64,000 bases of DNA from Bacillus infantis (lineage in GTDB: Bacteria; Bacillota; Bacilli; Bacillales; Cytobacillaceae), in the NCBI RefSeq assembly GCF_020171945.1, contig NZ_JAIVAP010000003.1, positions 329,412-393,411 on the forward strand, in the 5' to 3' direction. The notes under the pieces are model-generated. The model made no database searches. It saw only the letters and a program-made list of their open reading frames with translations, and was not told where the DNA came from. Of this stretch, positions 1 to 9,435 are shown one piece after another. A program made the position numbers and the translations under genes. Position 1 is the first letter of the stretch. Every line of letters starts with the position of its first letter.

Positions 1-357
1 ATGGCCAGGAACCATTCTGATGTGATTTACCCTGCCGGCGACGGCTTTAATGTGCCAGTGATCGAAAAAGTGAAAGAACTGGGTCTGTATGCGATCGGCT
101 ATATTTCCGACCAGTCAGACCTTGGGGAATCCACCGTCCTTACGAGTACGATCCAGCATGTAGATGCACTTTATGAGCTGGTGGCAGAAAGGATGAATGA
201 TGGGAAGCTTAAATCAGGGAATCTGTCATTTGATTTTGAAGATGGTGTGATTTCGCTTGGAAAATACAGTCCGGATGTTGACCCAAATTATCGGGATGAG
301 CTAAACTCATCTATTGAAAGGTATAAAGAGACAGGCAAATTGCCTGGCCAAAGTTGA
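1..357 (+). CDS. med: Med, C-terminal part (BMP-family lipoprotein, competence regulator)
   Basis: This is the 3' end of a gene that begins outside the window; the 118 residues visible are roughly the last third of a protein usually a little over 300 residues long. The segment resembles the C-terminal lobe of basic membrane protein (BMP) family solute-binding lipoproteins. Its place immediately before comZ and upstream of fabH is the B. subtilis arrangement of med, a positive regulator of the competence gene comK. The ATG at position 1 is probably internal, because the family needs an N-terminal lobe and lipoprotein signal that are not here. comZ follows after 21 bases with no terminator, so the two should be co-transcribed. 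Confidence 0.8.
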   Translation: MARNHSDVIYPAGDGFNVPVIEKVKELGLYAIGYISDQSDLGESTVLTSTIQHVDALYELVAERMNDGKLKSGNLSFDFEDGVISLGKYSPDVDPNYRDELNSSIERYKETGKLPGQS

Positions 358-378
358 GGAAAAGGAGGAAATGCCCTT

Positions 379-570
379 ATGCAATCCAATGATAAAACGA
401 TGGAGTTTATGCAAATAGCCATGAAATATATGCCTGAAGCCCAGCAGGAGCTGGAAAAGGCAGGAATCGAGCTGTCGCTGGAGATGATCCAGCCATTTAT
501 GACACTTTTCACCAAAGTCATGAATGAAGCATACGAGCTAGGCAGGCAGGATGCCCAAAGCGGTGAATAA
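379..570 (+). CDS. comZ: ComZ, competence operon regulator
   Basis: A 63-residue acidic, helix-forming protein of the same length as B. subtilis ComZ, which lies downstream of med and represses the late competence operon comG. The ribosome site AAAGGAGG lies about ten bases before the ATG; a nearer ATG at 371 is in another frame. It follows the med stop by 21 bases and is followed directly by a strong terminator, so the transcript is med-comZ. Identification rests on length, composition and position between med and fabH; the protein has no catalytic motif. Confidence 0.85.
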   Translation: MQSNDKTMEFMQIAMKYMPEAQQELEKAGIELSLEMIQPFMTLFTKVMNEAYELGRQDAQSGE

Positions 571-590
571 GAACGGATATCATTACATAA

Positions 591-627
591 AACAAGCTGC
601 CCTGAATCAGGCAGCTTGTTTTTTTTT
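591..627 (+). terminator. Rho-independent terminator after comZ
   Basis: An 11-bp GC-rich inverted repeat (AACAAGCTGCC / GGCAGCTTGTT) is followed by eight T residues. It ends the med-comZ transcript. The run of A on the other side is shorter, so it should work less well for the converging minus-strand gene at 676. Confidence 0.85.
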
Positions 628-675
628 GCTTCTAATTGTTGAGGAATCCCTTTCGCTTTTATCCAGCGATTCTTA

Positions 676-1029
676 TTATCCTTTTTTCAGGAACTGCTGG
701 AATAGAGGTGTCACCTTTTTAAAAAGCGGCTTCAGCTGTCCGGCTGAAGTCATAAGGGTATCAATATTGTCCATAAGCTCTCCAAGGTCTACACCGTCGA
801 GGATTTTTTCAATCTGGCCCGGCTCCCGCGCATCTTCCCGGCCGGTTGCCGGCTTGCGCTCCGGTCCGCCCAATATCCAATCTCCCGATGGTCTCATTGA
901 TTGGCCTTGTCCTTCTGGGGCATCATTTGCCATAGACTCATCCTGCATCCTTTGCCTTGGGCCGAACATGAATCTGGAAAATCCGTCCAGCTCCGAATGC
1001 TCCTTTTCTTCCCTGCTGTCCGTGTCCAT
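676..1029 (-). CDS. Conserved hypothetical protein, 117 residues
   Basis: An acidic, low-complexity N-terminal half leads into a predicted amphipathic helical C-terminus (about residues 75-117, with LMDNIDTLMTSAGQLKPLFK). It has no signal peptide and no recognisable enzyme motif. The start was set at 1029 rather than the upstream 1110 because a GGAAGGGG ribosome site precedes the 1029 ATG; the longer N-terminus would run into the fabH promoter region. The C-terminal helix recalls short Bacillus proteins of the YqfQ/YppG type, but that is only an impression. It converges on comZ and diverges from fabH. Function unknown. Confidence 0.6.
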   Translation of the reverse strand: MDTDSREEKEHSELDGFSRFMFGPRQRMQDESMANDAPEGQGQSMRPSGDWILGGPERKPATGREDAREPGQIEKILDGVDLGELMDNIDTLMTSAGQLKPLFKKVTPLFQQFLKKG

Positions 1030-1152
1030 CGTGCATCCCCTTCCACTGAATATCTTTATAATAACGTATGCCCGGAAATCTCCCGTGATAGGGCAGAAGC
1101 CGGGGCGCAAGAGAAAATTTCAAGTAAAAAGGTTGCTTCTTCTTTAATATTT

Positions 1153-1181
1153 TTGCTAAAATTAGTACCAAGTCATAATAA
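1153..1181 (+). promoter_or_regulatory. fabHF promoter with FapR operator
   Basis: The stretch 1161-1181 (ATTAGTACCAAGTCATAATA) matches the FapR binding site of Bacillus, whose hallmark is TTAGTAC followed by an imperfect inverted copy. It overlaps a plausible sigma-A promoter: -35 TTGCTA at 1153, then TAATAA at 1176 after 17 bases. FapR represses fatty acid synthesis genes and is released by malonyl-CoA. An even more symmetrical copy precedes fabI at 40336, which supports both calls. Confidence 0.8.
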
Positions 1182-1254
1182 TTGATAATAAAATGAGTAT
1201 AAATACGGCTGTTAAGCCGGCTGGCATTTAAATCGTGAGAAGGAGTGGGTTTCC

Positions 1255-2193
1255 ATGAATGCAGGCATACTTGGAATCGGAAAGTTCGTTCCGGAAAAGA
1301 TACTGACAAATTTTGATTTAGAAAAAATGGTGGACACAAACGACGAATGGATCAGAACAAGGACAGGAATAGAAGAGAGGCGGATCGCGGGTGACGATAT
1401 GGACACTTCCGACTTAGCCTATAATGCTGCGGTTGCAGCCCTTGAAAATTCAGGGGTCTCTGCTGAAAGCCTTGATATGATCCTTGTGGCAACAGTCACT
1501 CCGGACCAGCCGTTCCCGACTGTTGCCTGTATGCTGCAGGAAAGGCTTGGTGCGGTCAAGGCTGCTGCTATGGACATCAGTGCTGCCTGTGCAGGTTTCA
1601 TGTATGGTATGATAACTGCAAAGCAATTCATTGAAACCGGCGCATATAAGCATATCCTTGTCATAGGCGTTGAAAAGCTGTCGAAGATAACCGACTGGGA
1701 AGACCGGAATACAGCGGTTCTTTTCGGCGACGGAGCAGGAGCAGCAGTGATAGGCCCGGTTTCGGATGATAAGGGAATCCTGTCCTTCGAACTTGGGGCG
1801 GACGGCACTGGCGGAAAGCACTTGTATCAGAATGAGAATGACCATATTTATATGAACGGCCGCGAGGTATTCAAGTTCGCTGTCAGGCAAATGGGGGAAA
1901 GCAGCCTGAATGTCCTGGAAAAAGCGGGGCTGTCCAAGGAAGATGTTGATTTCCTTATCCCGCATCAGGCTAATATCAGAATCATGGAAGCAGCGCGCCA
2001 GCGCCTTGAGCTGCCGGAAGAGAAAATGTCCAAAACAGTCCATAAGTATGGAAATACATCGGCAGCCTCCATTCCGATCTCGATAGTCGATGAACTGGAA
2101 GCCGGAAAAATCAAGGATGGGGACCTACTTGTCATGGTTGGCTTCGGGGGAGGACTTACATGGGGCGCCATCGCGATGCGCTGGGGCAGATAG
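1255..2193 (+). CDS. fabH: Beta-ketoacyl-ACP synthase III
   Basis: Condenses an acyl-CoA primer with malonyl-ACP to start fatty acid synthesis in the cytosol; in bacilli the primers are mainly branched-chain acyl-CoAs. At 312 residues it has the family's usual length and the complete Cys-His-Asn triad: Cys112 in SAACAGF, His237 in PHQANIRI and Asn267 in [10 protein letters not shown]. The ATG has a strong AAGGAG ribosome site. fabF follows after 77 bases and the pair is preceded by a FapR operator, as in B. subtilis. Nothing is odd about the gene. Confidence 0.97.
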   Translation: MNAGILGIGKFVPEKILTNFDLEKMVDTNDEWIRTRTGIEERRIAGDDMDTSDLAYNAAVAALENSGVSAESLDMILVATVTPDQPFPTVACMLQERLGAVKAAAMDISAACAGFMYGMITAKQFIETGAYKHILVIGVEKLSKITDWEDRNTAVLFGDGAGAAVIGPVSDDKGILSFELGADGTGGKHLYQNENDHIYMNGREVFKFAVRQMGESSLNVLEKAGLSKEDVDFLIPHQANIRIMEAARQRLELPEEKMSKTVHKYGNTSAASIPISIVDELEAGKIKDGDLLVMVGFGGGLTWGAIAMRWGR

Positions 2194-2270
2194 CAGAATG
2201 CCAGCCTGAAAGCCGGGCCGGCCGGAAGTATATGAATAAAAGTATCCTTGGCAAAGAAGGAGATGTATAA

Positions 2271-3515
2271 ATGATGGAAAATAGAAGAGTTGTCGTGACA
2301 GGAATCGGAGCAGTTTCTCCAGTCGGTAATGATGCAGAAACTGCATGGAAGAATATAATTGAAGGAAATTCAGGTGTAGGGCCCCTGACAAGGCTGAACA
2401 GCGATGAGTACCCTGCAAAAGTTGCAGCTGAAGTCAAAGGGTTTGACCCTCATGAATTCATTGATAAAAGAGAAGCAAGGAAAATGGACCGCTTTACGCA
2501 ATATGCAGTGGCATCGGCCCTGATGGCGGTAAAGGATGCCGATCTAACAATTAATGACGAGAACGCGCCAAGGATAGGCGTTTGGATCGGTTCCGGGATC
2601 GGCGGGATGGAAACATTCGAAAATCAGTTTGAAACCTTCCTTAATAGAGGATACAGAAGGGTGAGCCCTTTCTTTGTCCCAATGATGATTCCGGATATGG
2701 CAACAGGGCAGGTCTCCATTACACTCGGTGCGAAAGGCTTTAATTCCTGTACAGTCACAGCCTGTGCTACAGGGACCAATTCGATCGGCGATGCTTTCAA
2801 GGTCATCCAGAGGGGCGACGCGGACGCCATGATAACAGGGGGGGCAGAGGCGCCGATCACCCGTATGTCTGTTGCCGGCTTCTGTGCCAATACTGCTTTG
2901 TCGACTAATCCGGATCCTAAAACAGCGAGCCGCCCTTTTGATAAAAACAGAGATGGCTTTGTCATCGGCGAAGGCGCTGGAATCGTTGTCCTGGAAGAGC
3001 TTGAGCATGCCAAGGCAAGGGGCGCCAAAATATACGCAGAAATCGTCGGTTATGGCTCTACAGGAGATGCCTATCATATTACGGCTCCTGCTCCTGCCGG
3101 TGAGGGCGGAGCAAGGGCGATGAAAATGGCGATTGATGATGCCGGCCTTTCACCGCAGGATATCGACTATATCAATGCACATGGCACAAGCACTGATTAT
3201 AACGACAAATTTGAAACGCTTGCCATCAAGGAAGTATTCGGTGACCATGCCTACAAACTGGCAGTCAGCTCCACCAAGTCAATGACAGGCCACCTGCTTG
3301 GGGCAGCAGGCGGGGTAGAGGCAATCTTCACGCTTCTCGCTATGAAGGATGCTATTCTCCCGCCAACCATCAATTATGAAACTCCAGACCCTGAATGTGA
3401 TCTGGATTATGTGCCGAACGAATCCAGGAAGAAAGATATCAGAGCTGCAATGAGCAACTCTTTGGGCTTCGGCGGCCATAATGCCACCATCGTTTTCAAG
3501 CAGTATACAGAATAA
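2271..3515 (+). CDS. fabF: Beta-ketoacyl-ACP synthase II
   Basis: Elongating condensing enzyme that extends acyl-ACP chains with malonyl-ACP. The 414 residues include the Cys-His-His active site: Cys165 in [10 protein letters not shown], His304 in [10 protein letters not shown] and His341 in [12 protein letters not shown]. The start at 2271 has AAGAAGGAGA upstream; the Met directly after it is an equally possible start one codon later. It is the second gene of the FapR-controlled fabHF transcript and is followed by a strong terminator. KAS II in bacilli is the target of cerulenin and platensimycin. Confidence 0.97.
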   Translation: MMENRRVVVTGIGAVSPVGNDAETAWKNIIEGNSGVGPLTRLNSDEYPAKVAAEVKGFDPHEFIDKREARKMDRFTQYAVASALMAVKDADLTINDENAPRIGVWIGSGIGGMETFENQFETFLNRGYRRVSPFFVPMMIPDMATGQVSITLGAKGFNSCTVTACATGTNSIGDAFKVIQRGDADAMITGGAEAPITRMSVAGFCANTALSTNPDPKTASRPFDKNRDGFVIGEGAGIVVLEELEHAKARGAKIYAEIVGYGSTGDAYHITAPAPAGEGGARAMKMAIDDAGLSPQDIDYINAHGTSTDYNDKFETLAIKEVFGDHAYKLAVSSTKSMTGHLLGAAGGVEAIFTLLAMKDAILPPTINYETPDPECDLDYVPNESRKKDIRAAMSNSLGFGGHNATIVFKQYTE

Positions 3516-3526
3516 AACAAAGACAA

Positions 3527-3566
3527 AAAGGCAGCACAGGCCAATTCCGGCCTGTGCTGCCTTTTT
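3527..3566 (+). terminator. Terminator after fabF
   Basis: A long GC-rich inverted repeat (GGCAGCACAGGCC / GGCCTGTGCTGCC) with a 6-base loop is followed by a T run. It ends the fabHF transcript. Confidence 0.9.
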
Positions 3567-3648
3567 GCCTTTCTATAAGTCTTCCGGGAAACATTCCTTT
3601 ACCCGGCCAATAGAATATAAGGATAATCTAACAGGGAGGCGCAGGGCT

Positions 3649-4434
3649 TTGGGGATCATGGAAACAGATAAATGGCTTGAACAGGATTTCTGGGAGCCTG
3701 AGAAAATTTGCAGCCGGCTTCTGGATGAGTTCGGGGAAAAGGAGCCTGAGCCAATTTATGGTTATTTAACACGGTTTGGGATGTACAGGCCGGACCGGGT
3801 GAATTTCAAGGTGTACGAGGAATTGGCAGGCAAAGGCACGTGGAAATCAGCAGGCGGGCTTTATAAGAAATACCGGAAAAAGTGGAATGGTCCGGATATA
3901 CCTGTTTATATCTTTCCGGTGAACAGGAGCGGGAGCAGGGCAAGACGTTCAGGAACGGTGAAATCTGGGGTGTCTTTTCCCGATAAAATGTTTCTTTTCT
4001 TTGAACACGCCCAGGATGAGAAAGAACTGGAATCCCTTTTAATTCATGAGTACCATCATGTCTGCCGGATCAGGGAGCAAAAGAAAAAACTCCAGGACTA
4101 CACCCTTCTTGACTCGATGGTGCTTGAAGGAATGGCGGAATATGCGGTTGAAATGAATTGCGGCAAAGACTATGTGGCATCCTGGTGCACCCGCTATTCA
4201 GAAAAAGAGCTTGGAAACTGGTGGAAGAAATATATTAAAGAAAACCTGAAAAAAACAAAAAAAGATCAAGTCCATGATCAGATACTTTTCGGAAAAGGCA
4301 GATACCCTGACCTGCTCGGATATGCTGCAGGATATTGGATTGTAAAACAATATTTCGAAGAGAATAACTTTTCTACAAAAGTTTCTTTTAATTTGAAACC
4401 CGAAACTTTGGAAGAACAAATTATAATTTTTTAG
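3649..4434 (+). CDS. yjaZ: YjaZ, DUF2268-type putative zinc metalloprotease
   Basis: Predicted zinc-dependent protease-like protein of the YjaZ family. The visible zinc motif is HEYHH at about residues 133-137 (LLIHEYHHVCR), with a downstream helix LEGMAEYAVE that could supply a third ligand. The open frame runs back to 3481, but that part overlaps the fabF terminator. A TTG at 3649 sits nine bases after GGGAGG, whereas the ATG at 3658 has only a cramped GGGG. The TTG start gives 261 residues, which is the length I recall for B. subtilis YjaZ. No signal peptide or membrane segment. It lies between fabF and the app operon as in B. subtilis. Substrate unknown. Confidence 0.8.
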   Translation: MGIMETDKWLEQDFWEPEKICSRLLDEFGEKEPEPIYGYLTRFGMYRPDRVNFKVYEELAGKGTWKSAGGLYKKYRKKWNGPDIPVYIFPVNRSGSRARRSGTVKSGVSFPDKMFLFFEHAQDEKELESLLIHEYHHVCRIREQKKKLQDYTLLDSMVLEGMAEYAVEMNCGKDYVASWCTRYSEKELGNWWKKYIKENLKKTKKDQVHDQILFGKGRYPDLLGYAAGYWIVKQYFEENNFSTKVSFNLKPETLEEQIIIF

Positions 4435-4450
4435 TATATTAAAGCGCTTT

Positions 4451-4480
4451 AAAGCCCTAAATCAAGGGCTTTTTGTTTTT
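4451..4480 (+). terminator. Terminator after yjaZ
   Basis: Inverted repeat AAAGCCCT / AGGGCTTT with a five-base loop, followed by TTTTTG and TTTTT. Confidence 0.75.
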
Positions 4481-4517
4481 TCTAAAATAATGAAAGTTAA
4501 TAAATTTTAAAAAAATC

Positions 4518-4546
4518 TTGCAATTGTAATAAATCTGTAATAGTAT
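4518..4546 (+). promoter_or_regulatory. Sigma-A promoter of the app operon
   Basis: -35 TTGCAA at 4518-4523, a 17-base spacer and -10 TAGTAT at 4541-4546. It lies 54 bases before the appD start, in very AT-rich DNA. No operator palindrome was recognised. Confidence 0.65.
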
Positions 4547-4599
4547 TTTAATCAAATACAATGAATTAACAGACAATTCAAAAAGGTAAGAGGTGTCCC

Positions 4600-5625
4600 A
4601 TGAGCTTTAAATCACACTCCAATACAGATGCACCTTTGCTAGAGGTGAATAATTTAGAGACTGCTTTTTCCATCGATGGAAAATACTACAATGCAGTCGA
4701 TAATGTTTCTTTCAAAGTCAAGCCCCGCCAGGTAGTAGGCATCGTAGGGGAATCCGGCTGCGGTAAATCGGTCATGAGCCTTTCCGTCATGAAGCTGCTT
4801 CCGAAAGGGATCGGCAAGATCAAATCAGGAGAAGTCGTCTTCGATGGGGTTCATCTCGAAGACATGGGTGAACGCCAGATCAATAAAATTCGGGGCAAGG
4901 ATATTGCGATGATCTTCCAGGAGCCGATGACCTCGCTCAACCCGGTATTTTCAATAGGGTTCCAGCTGCAGGAAGTGCTCTTCAACCATATGAAACTATC
5001 AAAAAAAGAAGCGAGGCAGAAAAGCATCGCCCTTTTGAAGAGTGTCGGCATCTCCCGTCCGGAAAAAATCGTCGACGAATATCCTCATCAGCTGTCCGGA
5101 GGTATGAGGCAGAGGGTCATGATCGCCATGGCGATTGCCTGCCAGCCGAAGCTGCTGATCGCAGATGAGCCGACGACAGCCTTGGATGTAACCGTACAAG
5201 CCCAGATCCTGGAGCTCCTGAAAGAAATACAGGAAGTAAATGATATGTCCATCATCCTGATCACGCATGATCTCGGGGTAGTGGCAGAAATGTGCGATGA
5301 TGTCTTTGTCATGTACGCCGGAAGAATTGTAGAGCGCACAGATGTCGACACTCTCTTCCATAATCCGAAGCATCCATATACAGAGCTGCTGATGGGCGCC
5401 ATCCCGAAAATGGATGAAGAAGTCGAATCGCTAAGCACAATAAAAGGGATTGTACCTTCACTTAAAAACATGCCTAAAACGGGATGCAAGTTTGCAGCCA
5501 GGTGCCCTAAGGCAATGCCGGAATGCACTGCTGTCACCCCGCTGCTGGCTGAAAATGAAGAAGGGCATGAGGTAGCATGCCTGCTCTATGAAACTAGCAG
5601 GCCGAAAGAAGGAGTGACACTATAA
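4600..5625 (+). CDS. appD: Oligopeptide ABC transporter ATP-binding protein AppD
   Basis: One of the two ATPases that drive peptide import through AppB/AppC. The 341 residues carry Walker A GESGCGKS (about 50-57), Q-loop, signature LSGGMRQ (about 165-171), Walker B LLIADEP followed by TTALD, and switch His in LITHDLG. The C-terminal cysteine-rich tail typical of oligopeptide and dipeptide transporter ATPases (GCKFAARCPKAMPEC) is present. The gene order D-F-A-B-C is that of the B. subtilis app operon, a second oligopeptide permease able to replace Opp in sporulation and competence. Its stop overlaps the appF ATG by one base (TAATG). Confidence 0.93.
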   Translation: MSFKSHSNTDAPLLEVNNLETAFSIDGKYYNAVDNVSFKVKPRQVVGIVGESGCGKSVMSLSVMKLLPKGIGKIKSGEVVFDGVHLEDMGERQINKIRGKDIAMIFQEPMTSLNPVFSIGFQLQEVLFNHMKLSKKEARQKSIALLKSVGISRPEKIVDEYPHQLSGGMRQRVMIAMAIACQPKLLIADEPTTALDVTVQAQILELLKEIQEVNDMSIILITHDLGVVAEMCDDVFVMYAGRIVERTDVDTLFHNPKHPYTELLMGAIPKMDEEVESLSTIKGIVPSLKNMPKTGCKFAARCPKAMPECTAVTPLLAENEEGHEVACLLYETSRPKEGVTL

Positions 5626-6638
5626 TGACGACAGCAACAACATCTCCCGCTCTGAAAAAAGACAAAAGCGGCAACGAAACGCTGCTTGAAGTCAGAAATC
5701 TGAAAACCTACTATCCTATCAAAGGCGGCATCCTAAGAAGGACAGTGGCTGCCGTTAAAGCAGTAGACGATGTATCTTTTGAAATCAAAAAAGGCGAGAC
5801 TCTCGGCCTTGTCGGCGAGTCAGGCTGCGGGAAGTCCACAACAGGAAGGACGATCCTGAGACTTCTGGAGCCTACTGAAGGGGAAATCATCTTCGACGGC
5901 CAGGATATTACAAATCTCCGCGGAACAACTCTCAGGAAGATTCGCAAGGATTTCCAGATGGTTTTCCAGGATCCATATGCTTCACTGAACCCGATGATGA
6001 TGGTAGGGAACCTTATATCCGAGCCAATCCGCAACTATACAAGGCGCTCAGAGAAAGCTCTGAAGCCGGAAGTGATGGAGCTCCTGGCAAAGGTAGGGCT
6101 TCCTGAAGATGCCTATTATAAATATCCTCACGAATTTTCCGGCGGGCAGAGGCAGAGGATCGGGATTGCCCGGGCCCTGGCACTGAAGCCCAAGCTCATC
6201 ATTGCCGATGAACCGGTCTCTGCCCTGGATGTATCAGTCCAGTCTCAGGTGCTGAACCTTTTGAAAGAGCTTCAGGAAGAGTTTGACCTTACTTTCCTTT
6301 TCATTGCCCACGACCTGAGCGTCGTGAAGCATATGAGCGACCGGATTGGCGTCATGTACCTCGGCGGCCTTGTTGAAGTCGCTGATAAGTCCAGTTTATA
6401 TGCAGAGCCGCTGCACCCGTATACACAGGCGCTGATCTCTGCCATCCCTGAGGCTGATCCCCGTAAAAAGAAAGAACGGATCATCCTTGAAGGCGATGTC
6501 CCGAGCCCGATCGACCCGCCTTCCGGCTGTACATTCCATCCGCGCTGCGCCCATGCAATGCCGGAGTGTTCGAAGATCAAGCCTCAATTAAAGGAGGTGA
6601 AGCCTGGGCATAGGGTTGCATGTCACTTATATAACTAA
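5625..6638 (+). CDS. appF: Oligopeptide ABC transporter ATP-binding protein AppF
   Basis: Second ATPase of the App permease, 337 residues. Walker A GESGCGKS, signature [15 protein letters not shown], Walker B LIIADEP with VSALD, His in FIAHDLSVV, and the C-terminal cysteine motif ([15 protein letters not shown]) are all present. A ribosome site AAGGAG lies inside the end of appD, and the one-base overlap suggests translational coupling. The first about 20 residues are a variable Thr/Ser/Lys-rich lead before the ABC domain. Confidence 0.93.
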   Translation: MTTATTSPALKKDKSGNETLLEVRNLKTYYPIKGGILRRTVAAVKAVDDVSFEIKKGETLGLVGESGCGKSTTGRTILRLLEPTEGEIIFDGQDITNLRGTTLRKIRKDFQMVFQDPYASLNPMMMVGNLISEPIRNYTRRSEKALKPEVMELLAKVGLPEDAYYKYPHEFSGGQRQRIGIARALALKPKLIIADEPVSALDVSVQSQVLNLLKELQEEFDLTFLFIAHDLSVVKHMSDRIGVMYLGGLVEVADKSSLYAEPLHPYTQALISAIPEADPRKKKERIILEGDVPSPIDPPSGCTFHPRCAHAMPECSKIKPQLKEVKPGHRVACHLYN

Positions 6639-6689
6639 AGCTTGACCATTTTGAAAAAAAAAAGAACCGACAATTATGGGGGGAAAACG

Positions 6690-8423
6690 ATGAAGAAATC
6701 AGCATTTTGGCTATTTTCTGTCCTGCTGGTAATGTCCATGTTCCTTGCTGCCTGCTCCGGAAATGAGAATACTTCAGGCGAAGACACTGGGAAAAAAGAC
6801 GACGACAAAGATGCACAAACAACTGAAGTAGAAGGCGGAAAAGTAACATTTGGTTATACTCAGGCGTTTAAAGGCGTTTTATCTTATGCCTATTATGAAG
6901 GGGAAGATGATTCAAATGCCCTTCAGTTCATGCATGAAGGAATGGTTGCTTACAATGATGAGCTGCAACCGATCCCTAACCTTGCATCTTGGGAGTTCAA
7001 TGAAGATAACACAGTTGTAACTTTCAAGTTTGAGGAAGGCGTTAAATGGCATGACGGCGAACCATTGACTGCTGAAGATATGGAATATGCCTGGTACCTG
7101 ATCGCAGATCCTACATATGAGGGAGCACGTTTCGCAAACGTGGCGATGATCAAGGGTGCCCAGGAATACAAAGACGGAAAAGCTGACAAGATTGAAGGAA
7201 TCAAGGTTATTGATGACCTTACAGTAGAAGTAACAGTTACAGAACCTTCTGTCAACCTGATTGACAACATCTGGTCTATTCCAGAACCAAAGCATTATTA
7301 TGGAGATATTTCTTCTAAAGAACTTCCTGACTCTGACCAAGTCCGTAAAAACCCGATCGGTGTCGGACCGTTTAAAGTAACGAACATCGTTCCAGGCGAA
7401 ATGATTGAATATGAGCGTTTTGATGATTATTGGAGAGGCCCTGCCAAGCTTGACGGCGTTGTCTACAAAATCATTGATCCATCCCTTGCTGCCGGCCTGA
7501 TCGAAAACGGCGAAGTGGATGTTATCCAGGCTCCTTCTGACCAGTGGGGACAAATCAAAGAGCTTGGCAATATCAATCCTGTAACAATCGATGCTATGTC
7601 ATACAGCTATATCGGTATCGACCAAGGACGCTATGATGCAAAAGCAGGAAAAGTTGTAATGGATAACCCTAAATTCTCTGACAAGCGCGTTCGCCAGGCA
7701 TTGGTTTATGCATTGGACCGCCAGGCTTATATCGATGCTTTCACTAACGGTTTAGGTAAACCGCTTAACGTACCATTCCCATCCGTTTCATGGGCTAAGA
7801 TCGACGATTCAGAAATCAACACTTATGACTATGATCCAGAAAAGGCAAAGAGCCTGTTAGACGAAGCCGGCTATAAAGATGTGGACGGCGACGGATTCCG
7901 TGAAGATCCAGACGGAAAGCCTTTCTCAATCAACTTTGATGCAATGGCAAGTGCAGAAACATCTGAAGCACGTGCTCAGTTCATCCTTCAGTCTTGGGGT
8001 GAAGTTGGAGTCAAGGCTCAGCTTAACGGCGGTTCCCTGAAAGACTTCAACCTGTTCTATGACACTATCGAAGCTGATGATCCATCTGTGGAAACTTTCC
8101 ATGGTGCATGGGGACTTTCATATGATCCAGATCCATCCGGCATCTGGCTGTCAACTGACAAGTGGAATATGTGGCGCTGGCTGAATGAAGAATCCGATGC
8201 ACTCATCAAGAAGGGTGTTCAATTCCCTGAAGATGAAAACCAGGATGTTATCGAATACCGTAAAGAAGTATACAACGAGTGGCAGAAACTTGTTAACGAA
8301 GAGCTTCCTGTAATCTTCTTCGACCAAAGGGAAGATGCATGGGCAATCAACAAACGTGTTGGCGGAGTCAAAGTAACTCCTGGCGGCACTGATGAGTTCT
8401 ACAAATGGCACATTGTTGAGTAA
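6690..8423 (+). CDS. appA: Oligopeptide-binding lipoprotein AppA
   Basis: Membrane-anchored extracellular receptor that delivers peptides to AppBC (solute-binding family 5). The true start is the ATG at 6690, after GGGGGG; the open frame begins earlier at 6642. It gives 577 residues with a lipoprotein signal: basic MKK, hydrophobic core, and lipobox LAAC with Cys about residue 21. An acidic Asp/Lys/Gly linker follows, then the binding domain with the family-5 N-terminal pattern VTFKFEEGVKWHDGEPLTAEDMEY shortened here to its idea (acid-rich beta strand, WHDG, then AEDM). The gene is intact, unlike the frameshifted appA of laboratory B. subtilis 168. Confidence 0.93.
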   Translation: MKKSAFWLFSVLLVMSMFLAACSGNENTSGEDTGKKDDDKDAQTTEVEGGKVTFGYTQAFKGVLSYAYYEGEDDSNALQFMHEGMVAYNDELQPIPNLASWEFNEDNTVVTFKFEEGVKWHDGEPLTAEDMEYAWYLIADPTYEGARFANVAMIKGAQEYKDGKADKIEGIKVIDDLTVEVTVTEPSVNLIDNIWSIPEPKHYYGDISSKELPDSDQVRKNPIGVGPFKVTNIVPGEMIEYERFDDYWRGPAKLDGVVYKIIDPSLAAGLIENGEVDVIQAPSDQWGQIKELGNINPVTIDAMSYSYIGIDQGRYDAKAGKVVMDNPKFSDKRVRQALVYALDRQAYIDAFTNGLGKPLNVPFPSVSWAKIDDSEINTYDYDPEKAKSLLDEAGYKDVDGDGFREDPDGKPFSINFDAMASAETSEARAQFILQSWGEVGVKAQLNGGSLKDFNLFYDTIEADDPSVETFHGAWGLSYDPDPSGIWLSTDKWNMWRWLNEESDALIKKGVQFPEDENQDVIEYRKEVYNEWQKLVNEELPVIFFDQREDAWAINKRVGGVKVTPGGTDEFYKWHIVE

Positions 8424-8456
8424 TAAGAAATAAGGTTTAGATAAGGGGAATGGAGT

Positions 8457-9422
8457 ATGCTACAATACACAATCCGAAGACTTATAGGTATGATCCCAAT
8501 AATTTTCCTTATCTCCATAGTGGTGTTCACCCTGGCAAAGCTTATGCCAGGGGACGCCCTCTCTGGAAAAATCGATCCGCTTAATTCCGATCCGGAATAT
8601 ATCGAGGAAATGCGTGAAAAGATGGGCTTGAATGACCCAATCCATACACAGTATTTCCGCTGGATAGGCGGAGTGGTTCAAGGGGATTTTGGGGATTCAT
8701 TCATCCATAAGCGCGATGTAATGGAATTGATCGGCGACAGGCTGCCGAACACTGTTTTCTTAGGTTTTACTTCACTTATGATCACTTATATTCTAGCTTT
8801 TATGATGGGCAGGTTCTCAGGCAGATTTGCCTACAGTCCAGGAGATTATCTAATATCAGGAATAAACTATTTGGCCTTGGCCATTCCAAGCTTTGTTGCA
8901 GCACTAGTGGCAATTTACGTATTCTCTTTCCAGCTGGGATGGGTCCCGGCGACTGGAAGTATAGGTTCAGGCGTTGAACCAGGATCTTTTGAATATTATT
9001 TAAGTAAAATCAAGCATACTATTCTTCCTGCGCTCGTATTGGGCACGATGGCTACGGCTGGATATACCCAGTTCCTGCGCAATGATATGATCGAAAGCTC
9101 TCGCAAAGATTATGTTCGTACAGCCAGAGCAAAGGGTACGAAAGAATCAGCGATTTATAATAAGCATATCCTCAGAAATTCGGTCATTCCGATTATTACA
9201 CTGCTGGGCTTTGACATTGCTGGCCTTTTCGGGGGAGCTATTATTACCGAAACCATTTTTACATATCCGGGAATCGGATACCTGTTTGTAGAATCAGTAA
9301 ACTCACGTGATTATTCCGTTATGATGGCCATCACCATGATGCTGACCATCCTGACGCTTATTGGAAATTTAGTTGCAGATATACTATACGGAATAGTAGA
9401 TCCGCGCATACGTTTAAGTTAG
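8457..9422 (+). CDS. appB: Oligopeptide permease membrane protein AppB
   Basis: Membrane-spanning permease subunit, 321 residues. The N-terminal transmembrane helix with LMPGDALSG and the proximal DPLN segment are typical of OppB/DppB proteins. Five further hydrophobic segments follow, with the EAA cytoplasmic loop that contacts the ATPases (RKDYVRTARAKG, then LRNSVIPI). The C-terminal ILYGIVDPRIRL is the family signature. AAGGGGAATGGAG precedes the ATG. It lies 33 bases after appA with no hairpin between them. Confidence 0.93.
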   Translation: MLQYTIRRLIGMIPIIFLISIVVFTLAKLMPGDALSGKIDPLNSDPEYIEEMREKMGLNDPIHTQYFRWIGGVVQGDFGDSFIHKRDVMELIGDRLPNTVFLGFTSLMITYILAFMMGRFSGRFAYSPGDYLISGINYLALAIPSFVAALVAIYVFSFQLGWVPATGSIGSGVEPGSFEYYLSKIKHTILPALVLGTMATAGYTQFLRNDMIESSRKDYVRTARAKGTKESAIYNKHILRNSVIPIITLLGFDIAGLFGGAIITETIFTYPGIGYLFVESVNSRDYSVMMAITMMLTILTLIGNLVADILYGIVDPRIRLS

Positions 9423-9435
9423 GTAGGTGAGAGTT

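Noticed and set aside
551-1147. Long plus-strand frame over the comZ terminator and the 676-1029 region
   Set aside because: It crosses the comZ terminator, lies antisense to a frame with a better ribosome site, and has no family-like composition.
2544-3077. 177-codon minus-strand frame inside fabF
   Set aside because: Antisense shadow of a strongly conserved enzyme gene, Cys-rich and without a ribosome site.
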